Source of the DNA: Streptosporangium carneum
GTDB lineage: Bacteria > Actinomycetota > Actinomycetes > Streptosporangiales > Streptosporangiaceae
NCBI RefSeq assembly: GCF_027922005.1
Contig: NZ_BSEV01000004.1
Location: 310,001-374,000, forward strand
Direction: 5' to 3'
DNA: 64,000 bases
This document shows positions 27,098 to 36,064 of the stretch, in pieces. The notes beneath the pieces are model-generated. The model searched no databases, was not told the origin of the DNA, and was given only the letters and a program-made list of their open reading frames with translations. Positions within the stretch are counted from its first letter, which is position 1. Each line of letters opens with the position of its first letter. The position numbers and the translations under genes were made by a program.

Positions 27098-28753
27098 GTG
27101 GCAAGACGAACGCGGAACCGGTACACCCGAGCAGCGGCCTTGGCGGCCGGTCTCGTTGTCCTGACGGCGCCTGCGGTCACAGCCGGCACGGCAACGGGTA
27201 ACGGTGCCGCGCTCGGCGACGCAGGCAACCGGGCAACACCGGCCGGCATCGCTGAGTGGGTGGTGGACATGGACGCCACCAAGTTGCGCGAACTACTGGC
27301 GAGCGGCCAGGTCACCTCGGTCCGATTGGTCAAGGCATACCAGGCACGCATCGACGCTTACGAGCAGGCGTATGCCGACCAGCCTGGCGTCAATGCGGTC
27401 ATTCGCACGGACCCGACGGCAATCGCCGATGCCGCCCGGCTCGACGCCGAACGCCGGCAGGGGCGCGTCCGCGGCCCGCTGCACGGCATCCCGCTCCTGA
27501 TCAAGGACAACTACGACACCGAAGACCTGCCCACATCCAACGGCTCGCTGGCGCTGAAGCACTGGCGCCCTGCCGATGACGCCGAGCAGGTCGCGCGGCT
27601 GCGCGCGGCCGGCGCGATCATCGTCGCCAAGACCAACCTGCACGAGTTCGCCTCCGGCGTCGAGACCATCAGCTCGCTTGGCGGGCAAACCCGCAACCCC
27701 TACGACCAGACCCGCAACCCGGGCGGCTCCAGTGGCGGCACGGGCGCCGGCGTCGCAGCCGGCTTCGGCGCGGCCGGCCTGGGCTCAGACACCTGCGGCT
27801 CCATCCGCAGCCCGGCGGCGCACAACAGCCTGGTCGGCTTGCGGCCGAGCCAGGGCCTGTCCAGCCGCGACGGCATCGCGCCTCTCTCCGACACCCAGGA
27901 CGTCGGCGGCCCCATCGCCAAGTCAGTCAGCGACATCGCACTGATCCTGGACGCCACCGCCGGATACGACCCGGACGACCCGTCCACCAAGGCGTCCATC
28001 GGACGGATCCCCCGCACCTACACCGCCGCGCTGGGCGACGCCGCTCTGGTCAACGCCCGCATCGGCGTGTTCACCGACTACCTGAGCACGTCAGGGCCCG
28101 CGCAGGTGACGACGGCGCTGGTCCGGGCGGCCGTCGAGGACATGGCCTCGCAGGGCGCGACCGTCGTCGATATACCGGCCCAACCCGCGCTGACGTCGGC
28201 GGTGGACGCCTCCAGCGTGTTCACCGATGAGACCGAACGCGACCTCAATCGCTACCTGGCGGCGCCAGGCTCACGATTCCCACGCTCGCTGGCCCGGCTG
28301 GAGCCACCGGCCGACATCGTGACCCTGGCCGACATCGTCACCTCCGGCCAGGTCACGCCCACGGTCCTGACGCGACTCAAGGCCCGGCTGGGCAGTTCGA
28401 CCGGCCCGCAAGACGCTTACCACCAACGGCTGGCCCGGCGCGCGCAGGCGCAACAGCTGCTCCACAAACTGTTTGAGGACAACGACCTGGACGCACTGGT
28501 CTACCCGGCGGTCTCACAGCAGGCCGCGCCGATCGGGCAGCCTCAGGAGGGGCTCAGGGTCTGCGCCCTCGCCGCCAACACCGGGTTCCCCGCCCTGACA
28601 GTCCCAGCCGGCTTCACACCCGACGGCATGCCGGTGGGAGTCGAACTACTAGGACGGCCGTTCAGCGAACCGACACTGCTCGGGCTCGGGTTCGACTACG
28701 AGCAAGCCACACATCACCGCCGACCACCGGCAAGCACTCCGCCCCTGAACTGA
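27098..28753 (+). CDS. secreted amidase (amidase signature family)
   Basis: A 551-residue extracellular amidase. The signal peptide runs from RRTRNRYTRAAALAAGLVVL to about TAPAVTAG. The Ser-cisSer-Lys triad is visible: Lys in LLIKDNYDTED, the cis-Ser in PGGSSGGTGAG and the nucleophile in GSDTCGSIRSPAA. Substrate is unknown; relatives hydrolyse peptide amides or small amides. The GTG at 27098 is used as start because GAGGAGG precedes it by 5 bases and it begins the signal peptide. The perfect palindrome CTAGGCGCGCGCCTAG lies 26 bases after the stop (28780-28795). Confidence 0.86.
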   Translation: MARRTRNRYTRAAALAAGLVVLTAPAVTAGTATGNGAALGDAGNRATPAGIAEWVVDMDATKLRELLASGQVTSVRLVKAYQARIDAYEQAYADQPGVNAVIRTDPTAIADAARLDAERRQGRVRGPLHGIPLLIKDNYDTEDLPTSNGSLALKHWRPADDAEQVARLRAAGAIIVAKTNLHEFASGVETISSLGGQTRNPYDQTRNPGGSSGGTGAGVAAGFGAAGLGSDTCGSIRSPAAHNSLVGLRPSQGLSSRDGIAPLSDTQDVGGPIAKSVSDIALILDATAGYDPDDPSTKASIGRIPRTYTAALGDAALVNARIGVFTDYLSTSGPAQVTTALVRAAVEDMASQGATVVDIPAQPALTSAVDASSVFTDETERDLNRYLAAPGSRFPRSLARLEPPADIVTLADIVTSGQVTPTVLTRLKARLGSSTGPQDAYHQRLARRAQAQQLLHKLFEDNDLDALVYPAVSQQAAPIGQPQEGLRVCALAANTGFPALTVPAGFTPDGMPVGVELLGRPFSEPTLLGLGFDYEQATHHRRPPASTPPLN

Positions 28754-28779
28754 CCCCGCCAGCATGGAGGATCTGCCGT

Positions 28780-28795
28780 CTAGGCGCGCGCCTAG
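28780..28795. repeat. 16-base perfect palindrome
   Basis: CTAGGCGCGCGCCTAG is fully self-complementary and lies just downstream of the amidase stop. It may be part of a terminator or a protein-binding site. The rest of the stretch to about 29038 shows no gene. Confidence 0.4.
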
Positions 28796-29038
28796 GTTTC
28801 CAGCCAGAGAAAACCCAGGTGCCTCGCCCGGCCTGGGCTCCAGCACGTTCCTCCAGGGCAAACCCGCCGGGCGCTCCGTGGCCAGCGGGAAAGGCGCAGC
28901 TGGTACGGCGGATGCCCGACTTCCTCAGACACCCCTGCGCGTGAACGGCGCCAGCCGGGGATTTCGTCAGTTTTTTCATGCCCTTACGTGCGGGCGCGCG
29001 AGCGAGAAGCGCCAGTGAGGTGCAATTGGCGGTCCAGC

Positions 29039-29321
29039 AGGACCCTCCAGAAACCTGCCCAAAGTCTGACCAGGCGGCCCGGCTCCTTCACCGTCCGGCT
29101 TCGCCCCAGCGGGTGGTGAATGCCCGCAAGGCGCGCTGCGGCTCAGCGGGCTCCAGCGCCTCAACCTCCCACTGCGGCGGCCGCTCGAGGTCGAGATCGT
29201 GGCGGGCGGCAAAGGCAGGCCAGCGGAGGCCGTCGCGCCTGCTTTCGGCCGCCGGTAACCCGTAGGGGCGGACCTGCTCGTGGGTGAGCAGGATGCGTTC
29301 GGCGTGCGCCCAGCAGCCGGT
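29039..29321 (-). pseudogene. relic of an unidentified gene (WPAFAARHGLDLER family), copy 2
   Basis: The minus strand reads CWAHAERILLTHEQVRPYGL, then RWPAFAARHDLDLERPPQWE, VEALEPAEPQRALRAFTTRW and GEAGR, ending at a TGA at 29088-29090. It begins directly after an in-frame stop, so the 5' part is lost. The same C-terminus and the same 3' flank (ACCCTCCAGAAACCTGCC on the plus strand) occur at 44462-44570, and the middle part occurs at 18132-18317. The parent gene is not recognised. Confidence 0.55.
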
Positions 29322-29668
29322 GCGGGCGATTCAGTCTCGTTCGATGTCTTCACCCGAGGCGTCGAAGTCCCCGACGTTGACCTGCGGGTTCTTCACGGTA
29401 GGCCAGACGGTCCAAGCTGAATCATCTTCCTGTACACGCAGGTCAGGCCCTACTTCGTTGGATACACGGCCGAAAATACGAGGCCCCCTCCCGGGGGCCG
29501 GAACACGTTTTCCGGCCCCGGCCCGTGCGTCCGTCGAGAGCGCTATACACGCCATACGCCCGAAATATAGGGATTTGTAGGGTTCTCTGCCCCTCATATC
29601 GATGTCACCGTTGGGGCAGCCCTGGCCGGCCACGGCTCCTTGCGCTTGCAGACAAGGAGTCATCGCGC
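29322..29668. other. intergenic region with hairpins before the M4-like gene
   Basis: An open minus-strand frame here (EDDSAWTVWPTVKNPQVNVG and on, ending at 29331) looks protein-like but is not recognised and lacks a start. A hairpin of CCGGGG-G-CCGGAA with TTCCGG-CCCCGG spans 29491-29521. The AT-rich stretch 29555-29600 (GAAATATAGGGATT) is the best promoter candidate for the secreted protein gene at 29669. Confidence 0.4.
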
Positions 29669-31159
29669 ATGAACCCCAAAACCACGCTGGGAGCGTTCGC
29701 TCTCCTGACGGTCGTCGCCATGGGCGCGACGGCGCCGGCGAGCGGCGCGGAGGCCACGAGCACGGTGTCCCGGCACGCCACCGCACGCAGTGCGGGCACG
29801 GACGGGAGCCTCTCCTCCGGCCAGGCGCTCCTGGGCTCAGGCAACAGTCACTTCAACGGCAACCCGGTGACCATCCAGACCACGTACTCCGCGGGCCTGT
29901 ACTCCCTGAAAGACCCCACCCGCCCCGGTCTGAGCTGCGGCCGTCTCAACGGCCCCGTCTTCACCAAGACGACCGACACCTGGGGCGACGGAACCGGCAC
30001 CAGTCTGGAGACCGCCTGCGTCGACGTCATGTTCGCCGCGCAGAAACACTGGGACATGCTGCGCAACTGGCTGGGACGCAACGGTGTCGACGGAGCCGGC
30101 AACTCCTACCCGGCGGTCGTCGGCATGAACGACGTCAACGCCTACTGGGACGGCACCCGCGCCGTCTTCGGCCACAACAGCGCCCACACCAAGCAGCTCA
30201 CCTCACTCGACGTGGTCGGCTGGCAGTACGGCCGCGCCGTCTATGAAATGTCCGGTTCCAATGACGGGAACGGCACGGAGGCACAGGATCTCAGCAAGTC
30301 GGCCGCCGACATCTTCGGCACCCTGACCGAGCACTACGTCAACCACCCCCTCGCCCTGGACGAGCCCGACTATCTGATCGGCGAGGAGGTGAACACGGTG
30401 GGCGCGGGACCGCTCATCCACATGTACAACCCCTCGCTGACGGGGTACTCGAACTGCTACAACTCTCTCGTGCCGCCCCTCCCCGGGGGAGCGCAGGACC
30501 ACTGGTTCTACCTGCTCGCCGAGGGCACCAACCCGCCGGGCAAACCCACCAGCCCGGTCTGCGCCGGCCCGTCCACGCTGACCGGCATCGGCATCCGGAA
30601 AGCCGCCCGGATCTTCTATCTGGGGCTCCAGCGCAAGACCCTTGGCTGGTCATACGGCAGGGCACGCGTGGCCACCGTGCAGGCCGCCAAAAACCTCTAC
30701 GGCTGCCCCGAGATGAACGCGACCAAGGCCGCGTGGACCGCCATCCGCGTCCCCGCCCAGGTCGGCGAGCCGACCTGCTCGATGCCCACTCCTCCTCCTT
30801 CCGCTACTCCCAGTCCTACCAGCCCTTCCGGCCCCTCCTCCTCTCTCAGCGGGATCACGGTCGACCCGCCCTCGGCCAGGGTCAGCCCCGGTGGCTCCAC
30901 CACCGTCCAGATCAAGCTGTCGCCCGGCACGGCCCAGCAGGTGACCCTGTCCGCCGGCGGCAGCCCCGCGGGGACGACCGTCAGCATCGACCAATCCACC
31001 ACGGCGACCATCAACGTCTCGGCCAGCACCCCCCAGGGCACCTACACCATCACCTTCGTCGCGACCTCTGGCGGCTCCACCGAGACGACCCATTTCACCC
31101 TCATAGTCGCGGGGGAGGACAGGCGATGTCTGATCAATGATCACCCCGGGTGCGGTTAG
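29669..31159 (+). CDS. secreted M4-like (thermolysin-fold) protein lacking the zinc protease motifs
   Basis: A 496-residue secreted protein. A signal peptide (MNPKTTLGAFALLTVVAMG) leads into an M4 metallopeptidase-like region: GLYSLKDPTRPG, DTWGDGTGTS, HWDMLRNWLGRNGVDGAGN and SAADIFGTLTEHYVNH are family landmarks. Where active members have HExxH the sequence is VVGWQYGRAVYEM, and the GGxNEAxSD segment is QDLSKSAAD, so all zinc ligands and the catalytic Glu are missing. A Pro/Ser/Thr linker (PTPPPSATPSPTSP) joins a C-terminal Ig-like domain of about 90 residues. The frame is intact, so a binding or inhibitory role is inferred. AAGGAG precedes the ATG by 10 bases. Confidence 0.82.
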   Translation: MNPKTTLGAFALLTVVAMGATAPASGAEATSTVSRHATARSAGTDGSLSSGQALLGSGNSHFNGNPVTIQTTYSAGLYSLKDPTRPGLSCGRLNGPVFTKTTDTWGDGTGTSLETACVDVMFAAQKHWDMLRNWLGRNGVDGAGNSYPAVVGMNDVNAYWDGTRAVFGHNSAHTKQLTSLDVVGWQYGRAVYEMSGSNDGNGTEAQDLSKSAADIFGTLTEHYVNHPLALDEPDYLIGEEVNTVGAGPLIHMYNPSLTGYSNCYNSLVPPLPGGAQDHWFYLLAEGTNPPGKPTSPVCAGPSTLTGIGIRKAARIFYLGLQRKTLGWSYGRARVATVQAAKNLYGCPEMNATKAAWTAIRVPAQVGEPTCSMPTPPPSATPSPTSPSGPSSSLSGITVDPPSARVSPGGSTTVQIKLSPGTAQQVTLSAGGSPAGTTVSIDQSTTATINVSASTPQGTYTITFVATSGGSTETTHFTLIVAGEDRRCLINDHPGCG

Positions 31160-31169
31160 ATGATCCTTC

Positions 31170-31365
31170 GTGGTGCGACGAGGTGAGCTGACCGACAAGG
31201 CCTGGCAACGGATCGAGCCCCTGCTGACCGCGACGGACGGCAGGGGACGCCCCTGGCGCGACCACCGCGAGGTCATCAGCGGCATCCCGTGGCGGCTGCG
31301 CACCGGAGCGCCCTGGCGGGACATCCCCCGCTACGGCTCCTGGCAGACCTGCTACGAGCGGCCTC
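31170..31365 (+). pseudogene. IS5-family transposase, N-terminal fragment
   Basis: Beginning at the GTG at 31170 the frame reads RGELTDKAWQRIEPLLTATD and GIPWRLRTGAPWRDIPRYGS then WQTCYER, the typical DUF4096 start of IS5/IS1381-like transposases. After about 65 residues similarity ends at a junction with serine-recombinase DNA on the other strand. The element is inactive. Confidence 0.72.
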
Positions 31366-31469
31366 CGGGGAGGATCGGACCGGATTTTGGCGCTAGCACC
31401 GACCGGCTCACCGTTCGCTCTGGATGCTGAGAGCGGGGGAGGGAACGAGGGCGGACCGCCGTTGGCGGT

Positions 31470-31850
31470 CGATGATTGGCTGGTCAGCCCGTGGACGTAG
31501 GCGTCGATGGTGCCCGCGACGTTCGCCTCGTCGTGTTCGCGGAGCATACGTAGGACGGTGGCCGGGGACGGATGCCGGCCCTTCTTCTTGCCCTTGGTGA
31601 TGACGAGGCGGGCGGCGATGTCGCGCAGGCTGAGATTCTGCTCGCGCAGGTGCAGGGCCATGGACAGCATCGCGTCGTCGGTGACGACGGCGCCGATGTG
31701 TTTGCCGCAGCTGCGTGCCGATTCGTGGCCTTCCAAGGTGCGATCGCGGATGTACTCTCGTTCCATCTCCGACAGGGCCGCCAGCACGGTGAACACGGCC
31801 CCGGACGGATCGTGGGAGCCCTGCAGCTCGCCAGTGAGGGATTCCAGGCG
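31470..31850 (-). pseudogene. serine recombinase, C-terminal fragment
   Basis: The frame contains PSGAVFTVLAALSEMEREYI, RDRTLEGHESARSCGKHIGA and LREQNLSLRDIAARLVITKG, typical of the end of the catalytic domain and the helix-turn-helix of a resolvase/invertase. The N-terminal catalytic Ser region is absent and the C-terminus runs into unrelated sequence. It is one of four resolvase relics in the window. Confidence 0.68.
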
Positions 31851-32041
31851 GCGCGCAGTTACTCGGCCAGGCCCTGCCGTTCTATGGCTGTTTTTCTCGG
31901 TAGAGCATGGCACAGTCCGATTTGGCGTATGCGGCACAGCCGCATCCCCAGGATGCTCACTCGGCTGCGGAGGAACCTCGAACGCGCCCCCAAGTACCTG
32001 CGTGAGCAGCTCGACCAATCGCGTTGGGACAAGTAGCTTCG

Positions 32042-32302
32042 CAGCTCACCCCGCAGCAGGGCCGCCGCTTCCGACTGGAAGGGCAACAAGCCGCAGCCGC
32101 ACGCGGCAACCACGGCGGCCGCCCCAAGGTGATCGACCAGGACATGCCGACCTTCGCCCAGACACTGCGAGCCAAGGGCGTCCCGGTTCCCGAGATCGCC
32201 GCCAAGCTGACCATCGCCAAGGGAAAGAACACCGGCAAACGCCCTCCGGTCGCCTCGCTGTATCGCGCCCGACGCACACGCCGATCAGTAGTCCCGGCGT
32301 GA
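32042..32302 (+). pseudogene. serine resolvase DNA-binding-domain fragment
   Basis: GNHGGRPKVIDQDMPTFAQT and LRAKGVPVPEIAAKLTIAKG followed by KNTGKRPPVASLYRA match the C-terminal helix-turn-helix tail of actinobacterial resolvases. No catalytic domain precedes it. The upstream bases 31940-32035 encode LTRLRRNLERAPKYLREQLD, another unrecognised fragment. It overlaps the 3' end of the ABC gene by 18 bases. Confidence 0.62.
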
Positions 32303-34015
32303 GCCGTGCCAGGAGCTCCACAACGCCTCATAAACCCCGCCGGCCGCAATCAGCTCATCATGCGCGCCGATCTCCGCCACGCGCCCGCCCTCCATCACCA
32401 CCACCCGGTCCGCATCCCGCGCCGTATGCAGCCGGTGTGCGATCGCGATCACCGTACGTCCCTCCAGCACCGCCGCCAGCGACCGTTCGGCACGCCGGGC
32501 CGTACGCGGGTCGAGCATGGCGGTGGCCTCGTCGAGGATGACCGTGTGCGGGTCGGCCAGGATGACCCGGGCCAGGGCGAGCTGCTGCACACGGTCGGGG
32601 CCGAGTTCGGTCCCGGAGGAGTGTGAACCGAGCTCGTCGTCCAGCGAGGCGACCCAGTCGGCGCCGACCGCCGCCAGAGCCTTCTCCAAGCGGTTGTCGT
32701 CGGCCGTGGGGTCGGCCAGGTGGAGGTTGTCGCGGACGGTGCCGAGGAACAGATGCTGTTCCTGGGTGACCAGCACGACGTGCTTGCGGAGCTGGGCGGG
32801 GGACAGGTCGGCGACGGGGACCGAGCCGACGGTGACCATGCCGAGGCGGGGGCGGTCGATGCCGGCCAGTAGTTTGCCGAGCGTGGACTTGCCGGCTCCC
32901 GAAGAGCCGACGATGGCCAGGCGCTCGCCGGGCCGTATGGTCAGGTCCACTCCGGTGACGACGTCGTCGGATTCGTAGGCGAAGTGCACGCCGGTTGCCA
33001 CGATGTGCTCGTCCCGGGGTTCCGGGGCGGCCACAGCGGTCTGCGTCGCCGGGGTCTGGAGGCCTTCGATCCGAGCGAAGGAGGCACCGCTGCTTTGCAG
33101 CTGTTCCATCCAGATGAGGATGGTTTCGATGGGCTGCTGGAGCTGGCGAAGGTAGAGCGTGCTCGAGACCACGGCGCCGAGGGTGACCTGGCCGCTGTCC
33201 AGCAGTGCCCCGCCGAGCAGCAGGACCAGGACCGGAGGCAGGAGTGCGGAGACTTCCACCGACGGCCAGAGGACGCCGCGCAGGAAGAGGGTTCTGAGCT
33301 GGGCGACCCGGCTGCGCTCGATCCCCCTTTCGGCGGCGCGGGTGCGCCGGTCCTGGAGGCCGAGGGCTTCGATGGTGCGGGCGCCGGCGGCGTTGGCGGC
33401 CAGGTGTTCGGCCAGTTCTGAGCGGGCGGCGCCCTCCTCCAGGTAGGCGGCGCGGGCGCGGCGCAGGTACCAGCGGGAGGCGGCGGCGATGCCGGCGAGC
33501 GCGAGCAGACCGCAGGCTCCCAGCAGCGGGTCGACCAGGAAGACGGCCGCGACGAGGAAGAGCGCCTGCAGGGAGGAGATCAGTACGGCGGGGGCGGCGT
33601 CGCGCAGGGTGCGCCCGACCACGCCGACGTCTGTGGTGCCGCGGGCGGTCAGATCTCCGGTGCGGATGTGCTCGACCGTGGCGGTGGGCAGGGCGAGCAC
33701 GCGGTCGAGGAGCTCCTGGCGGATGTGTTCCTGGGTGCGCTCGCTGAAGCGGGTGCCGATCTTCTCGGCATATCGGGACAGGATGAGCTGCAGCAGCGCC
33801 CCGCCCACGGCGATCGCGGCAAGGAGGTCGATCGTGCCGCCGGCGGAGATGGTGTCGATGATGCGGCCCAGCAGCCACGGGCTGACCAGGGCCGCGGCCG
33901 CCGCCAGGCCGTTGAGGAGGAGGGTGGCGGTGAAACCGGGGACGTCGCGGCGGATCAGGCGCAGGGCCGCCTGCCGTACGTGCTTGCGGTCGGCGACGGG
34001 GAGGTCGCGGATCAT
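32285..34015 (-). CDS. ABC exporter half-transporter B (intact Walker sites, degenerate signature)
   Basis: A 576-residue fused permease/ATPase. About six membrane helices fill residues 20-300. The nucleotide-binding domain has a good Walker A (GSSGAGKST), Walker B with catalytic Glu (VILDEATAMLD) and H-loop (AIAHRLHT), but the ABC signature is degraded to TELGPDRVQQLALARV instead of LSGGQ. It overlaps its upstream partner by ATGA and is clearly co-translated. In a heterodimer it would supply ATP-binding loops to the partner's signature motif. Substrate is unknown; the type exports peptides, lipids or drugs. Confidence 0.87.
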   Translation of the reverse strand: MIRDLPVADRKHVRQAALRLIRRDVPGFTATLLLNGLAAAAALVSPWLLGRIIDTISAGGTIDLLAAIAVGGALLQLILSRYAEKIGTRFSERTQEHIRQELLDRVLALPTATVEHIRTGDLTARGTTDVGVVGRTLRDAAPAVLISSLQALFLVAAVFLVDPLLGACGLLALAGIAAASRWYLRRARAAYLEEGAARSELAEHLAANAAGARTIEALGLQDRRTRAAERGIERSRVAQLRTLFLRGVLWPSVEVSALLPPVLVLLLGGALLDSGQVTLGAVVSSTLYLRQLQQPIETILIWMEQLQSSGASFARIEGLQTPATQTAVAAPEPRDEHIVATGVHFAYESDDVVTGVDLTIRPGERLAIVGSSGAGKSTLGKLLAGIDRPRLGMVTVGSVPVADLSPAQLRKHVVLVTQEQHLFLGTVRDNLHLADPTADDNRLEKALAAVGADWVASLDDELGSHSSGTELGPDRVQQLALARVILADPHTVILDEATAMLDPRTARRAERSLAAVLEGRTVIAIAHRLHTARDADRVVVMEGGRVAEIGAHDELIAAGGVYEALWSSWHGSRRDY

Positions 34016-35535
34016 GACATCACCATCCGGTACGCGTTGCTGGATTCCAGCAGGTCGCGGTGGGTGCCCGTCGCGGCCACCTGGCCGTCCTCGATCAGGA
34101 CGACCTGGTCCGCCTGGGCGAGCAGCAGCGGCGACGTGGTGGCGACGACCGTCGTACGACCGGCGCGCGCCGTACGAAGACGCTGCGCGAGCAGGGATTC
34201 GGTGTGCGCGTCCAGCGCCGAGGTGGGCTCCACCGCCAGCAGCACCTCGGGATCGGCCACCAGCGCCCTGGCCAGGCGTACCCGCTGACGCTGGCCGCCC
34301 GACAGGTTGCGGCCACCGGGCTCGATCATGGAGTCCAGCCCGTGGCGCAGCCCGGCGACCACGTCCTGGGCGGCGGCGACGGTGACGGCGCGGCGGATGG
34401 TCTCGTCGTCGGCCGCGCCGCGGCCCTGCAGGACCTCTCGCAGCGTGCCGGCGAACAGTGCGGCGTCGTGGTCGGCGATCAACGAGGTGCCGTCGAACCC
34501 GCCGAAGCTCTCGAGCAGCGCCACGCTCTCCTCAGGGCGCGCGCTGACCAGCCCCACAAGGCTTCCCTGCGTGACCTCCAGCCCGGGGGAGCGGGGCCGG
34601 TCGCCGGGCCGCAGCGCGAGGAGGCGGGTGACCTGCCGGGCGGAGACCAGGCCGTGGCTGATCTGGGAGCTGCCCTCGATGAAGGAGGAAACCGGAACCA
34701 CGAGCATGGCGATATATCCGTACACGCCGACCAGCTCGCCCACCGTGATCGCGCCTTCTGCGGCCAGCCTGGCACCCAGCCAGGTCACTGCGGCCAGGAA
34801 CAGCGCGGGCAGCCCGGCACCCAGCGCGCCGATCCAGCTCGTCAGCGACGCCACCCGGTAGCCCTGCTCGCGCAGGCACGCCGAGTCGGCGAGGTAACGC
34901 TCGGCGTAGGCGCCCTTGCCGCCGAACGCGTTGAGCACCCGCAGTCCCTCGATCAGGTCCACCAGCCGGGTGGTCAGCCTGCCCTGGCTCTCGCGGTAGC
35001 CGTTCTGCACCTTCATCAGCCGCCCGAGCAGCGGCCCGAGCACGATCGCCAGCACCGGCACGCCGAGCAGTACCACCACGGCCAGCACCACGGAGACCTG
35101 CAGCAGCAGCGCCGCCACCACCCCGTAGCTGATCACCGCGCCCACCCCGGGACCTGTCACCGTCAGCGACGCGGCGACCGCGATGACGTCGCCGATGCCG
35201 ATCGTCATGACCTCGCCTGCCGAAGTGCGTTTGTTCAGGTCCGCGCCGAGAGTGTTGATCTGCTCCACCAGGGCGCGCACCGTGCGGAAGTTGGCGTCCA
35301 TCCGGATCTTGGTCATCGTGCGGTGCCGCATCATCGCCAGCCAGGCGTTGGCAAGGCCGGCACCGAACAGCGCCAGCACCCATCCGGGTGCCAGGTTGTC
35401 GTCGATCGCCCTGGACAGCAGGTACGGCGGGAGCGTGAGGCCCACCATCCACAGGGCGCCCAGCGTCGCGCCCAGCGTGACCCGGCCCTTCTGTGCCCAG
35501 GCCAGCCAGCACAGATACCGAGCCGCCGCCTTCAT
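34012..35535 (-). CDS. ABC exporter half-transporter A (intact signature, no Walker A)
   Basis: A 507-residue permease/ATPase fusion from the ATG at 35535. The membrane part covers about residues 15-290. Its ABC domain keeps a perfect signature (NLSGGQRQRVRLARAL) but lacks a Walker A, which reads GLVSARPEESVALLESF. Walker B is LLAVEPTSALD with the Asp replaced, and the H-loop His is missing (VVATTSPLLL). The start has no clear ribosome site; AGGAAGG lies 15 bases further upstream, in front of a two-codon ATG GTC TAG, and a GTG at 35544 is an alternative. With the next gene it forms a heterodimer with one working ATP site. Confidence 0.85.
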   Translation of the reverse strand: MKAAARYLCWLAWAQKGRVTLGATLGALWMVGLTLPPYLLSRAIDDNLAPGWVLALFGAGLANAWLAMMRHRTMTKIRMDANFRTVRALVEQINTLGADLNKRTSAGEVMTIGIGDVIAVAASLTVTGPGVGAVISYGVVAALLLQVSVVLAVVVLLGVPVLAIVLGPLLGRLMKVQNGYRESQGRLTTRLVDLIEGLRVLNAFGGKGAYAERYLADSACLREQGYRVASLTSWIGALGAGLPALFLAAVTWLGARLAAEGAITVGELVGVYGYIAMLVVPVSSFIEGSSQISHGLVSARQVTRLLALRPGDRPRSPGLEVTQGSLVGLVSARPEESVALLESFGGFDGTSLIADHDAALFAGTLREVLQGRGAADDETIRRAVTVAAAQDVVAGLRHGLDSMIEPGGRNLSGGQRQRVRLARALVADPEVLLAVEPTSALDAHTESLLAQRLRTARAGRTTVVATTSPLLLAQADQVVLIEDGQVAATGTHRDLLESSNAYRMVMS

Positions 35536-35977
35536 AGCGATCACGCTAGACCATGGCTTTACCTTCCTGGCGCTCCGTCCACGGCGATGTCGCCGCGCGG
35601 CCATGGTTACTCGATACGTCTCGTGGTTCCGCTTGCGCTCCACCGCGCCGTACTGGGGGGTGGACCTGTAATGGAACCGGAACGCACGCCAGGCCGGTTC
35701 GACCCGCTCAGCAGGGGCGGCCAGGACGGAGGGCCTGAGAACGTTAACGTGCGTTTCCGTTCCATCACGGCCCGGAAGCGATCAAGGGCTCGGGATCGAG
35801 GAACCCGCGGACAGTCGTTGGCGCCGAGAACGATCTCGGTAAGCAGTCGTCTCGGTGTTTCCCAGGCGATCGCCCATGAAACAGGCCGCCCGGCAGGGAG
35901 CACCCTGGGCGAACTGCGTTTCACGGGTTGTTGCAAACGACTCGTCCTGTGAAACACACGCATGAAACGATGTCGGG
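35536..35977. other. 442-base stretch upstream of the ABC pair and the toxin stub
   Basis: No gene is called. A hairpin is formed by GTTTCACGGG (35918-35927) and CCTGTGAAAC (35946-35955). A short segment near 35751-35766 (GTGCGTTTCCGTTCC) recurs near 56726-56740, beside another resolvase relic, which points to shared mobile-element DNA. Confidence 0.35.
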
Positions 35978-36064
35978 GTGAGCGACGACAACTTCCTGCG
36001 CGTGGAAGCCAATGGCCGCCCCAAGGGAATCATCACCGCCTTCTACCCCCAAAGTGATTCGTGA
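35978..36064 (+). pseudogene. C-terminal stub resembling a polymorphic-toxin end
   Basis: A 28-codon frame from the GTG at 35978 reads SDDNFLRVEANGRPKGIITA then FYPQSDS. The pattern of a Gly-rich turn followed by ITAFYP is seen at the ends of several secreted nuclease-type toxin domains. An in-frame TGA at 35963-35965 cuts it off upstream. The stop codon overlaps the next start by GTGA, as toxin and immunity genes often do. Identity as a toxin is inference. Confidence 0.4.

Noticed and set aside
34060..35952. 630-codon plus-strand frame over the ABC transporter gene
   Set aside because: Gln/His/Arg-rich antisense shadow; the minus-strand frame has clear ABC motifs.
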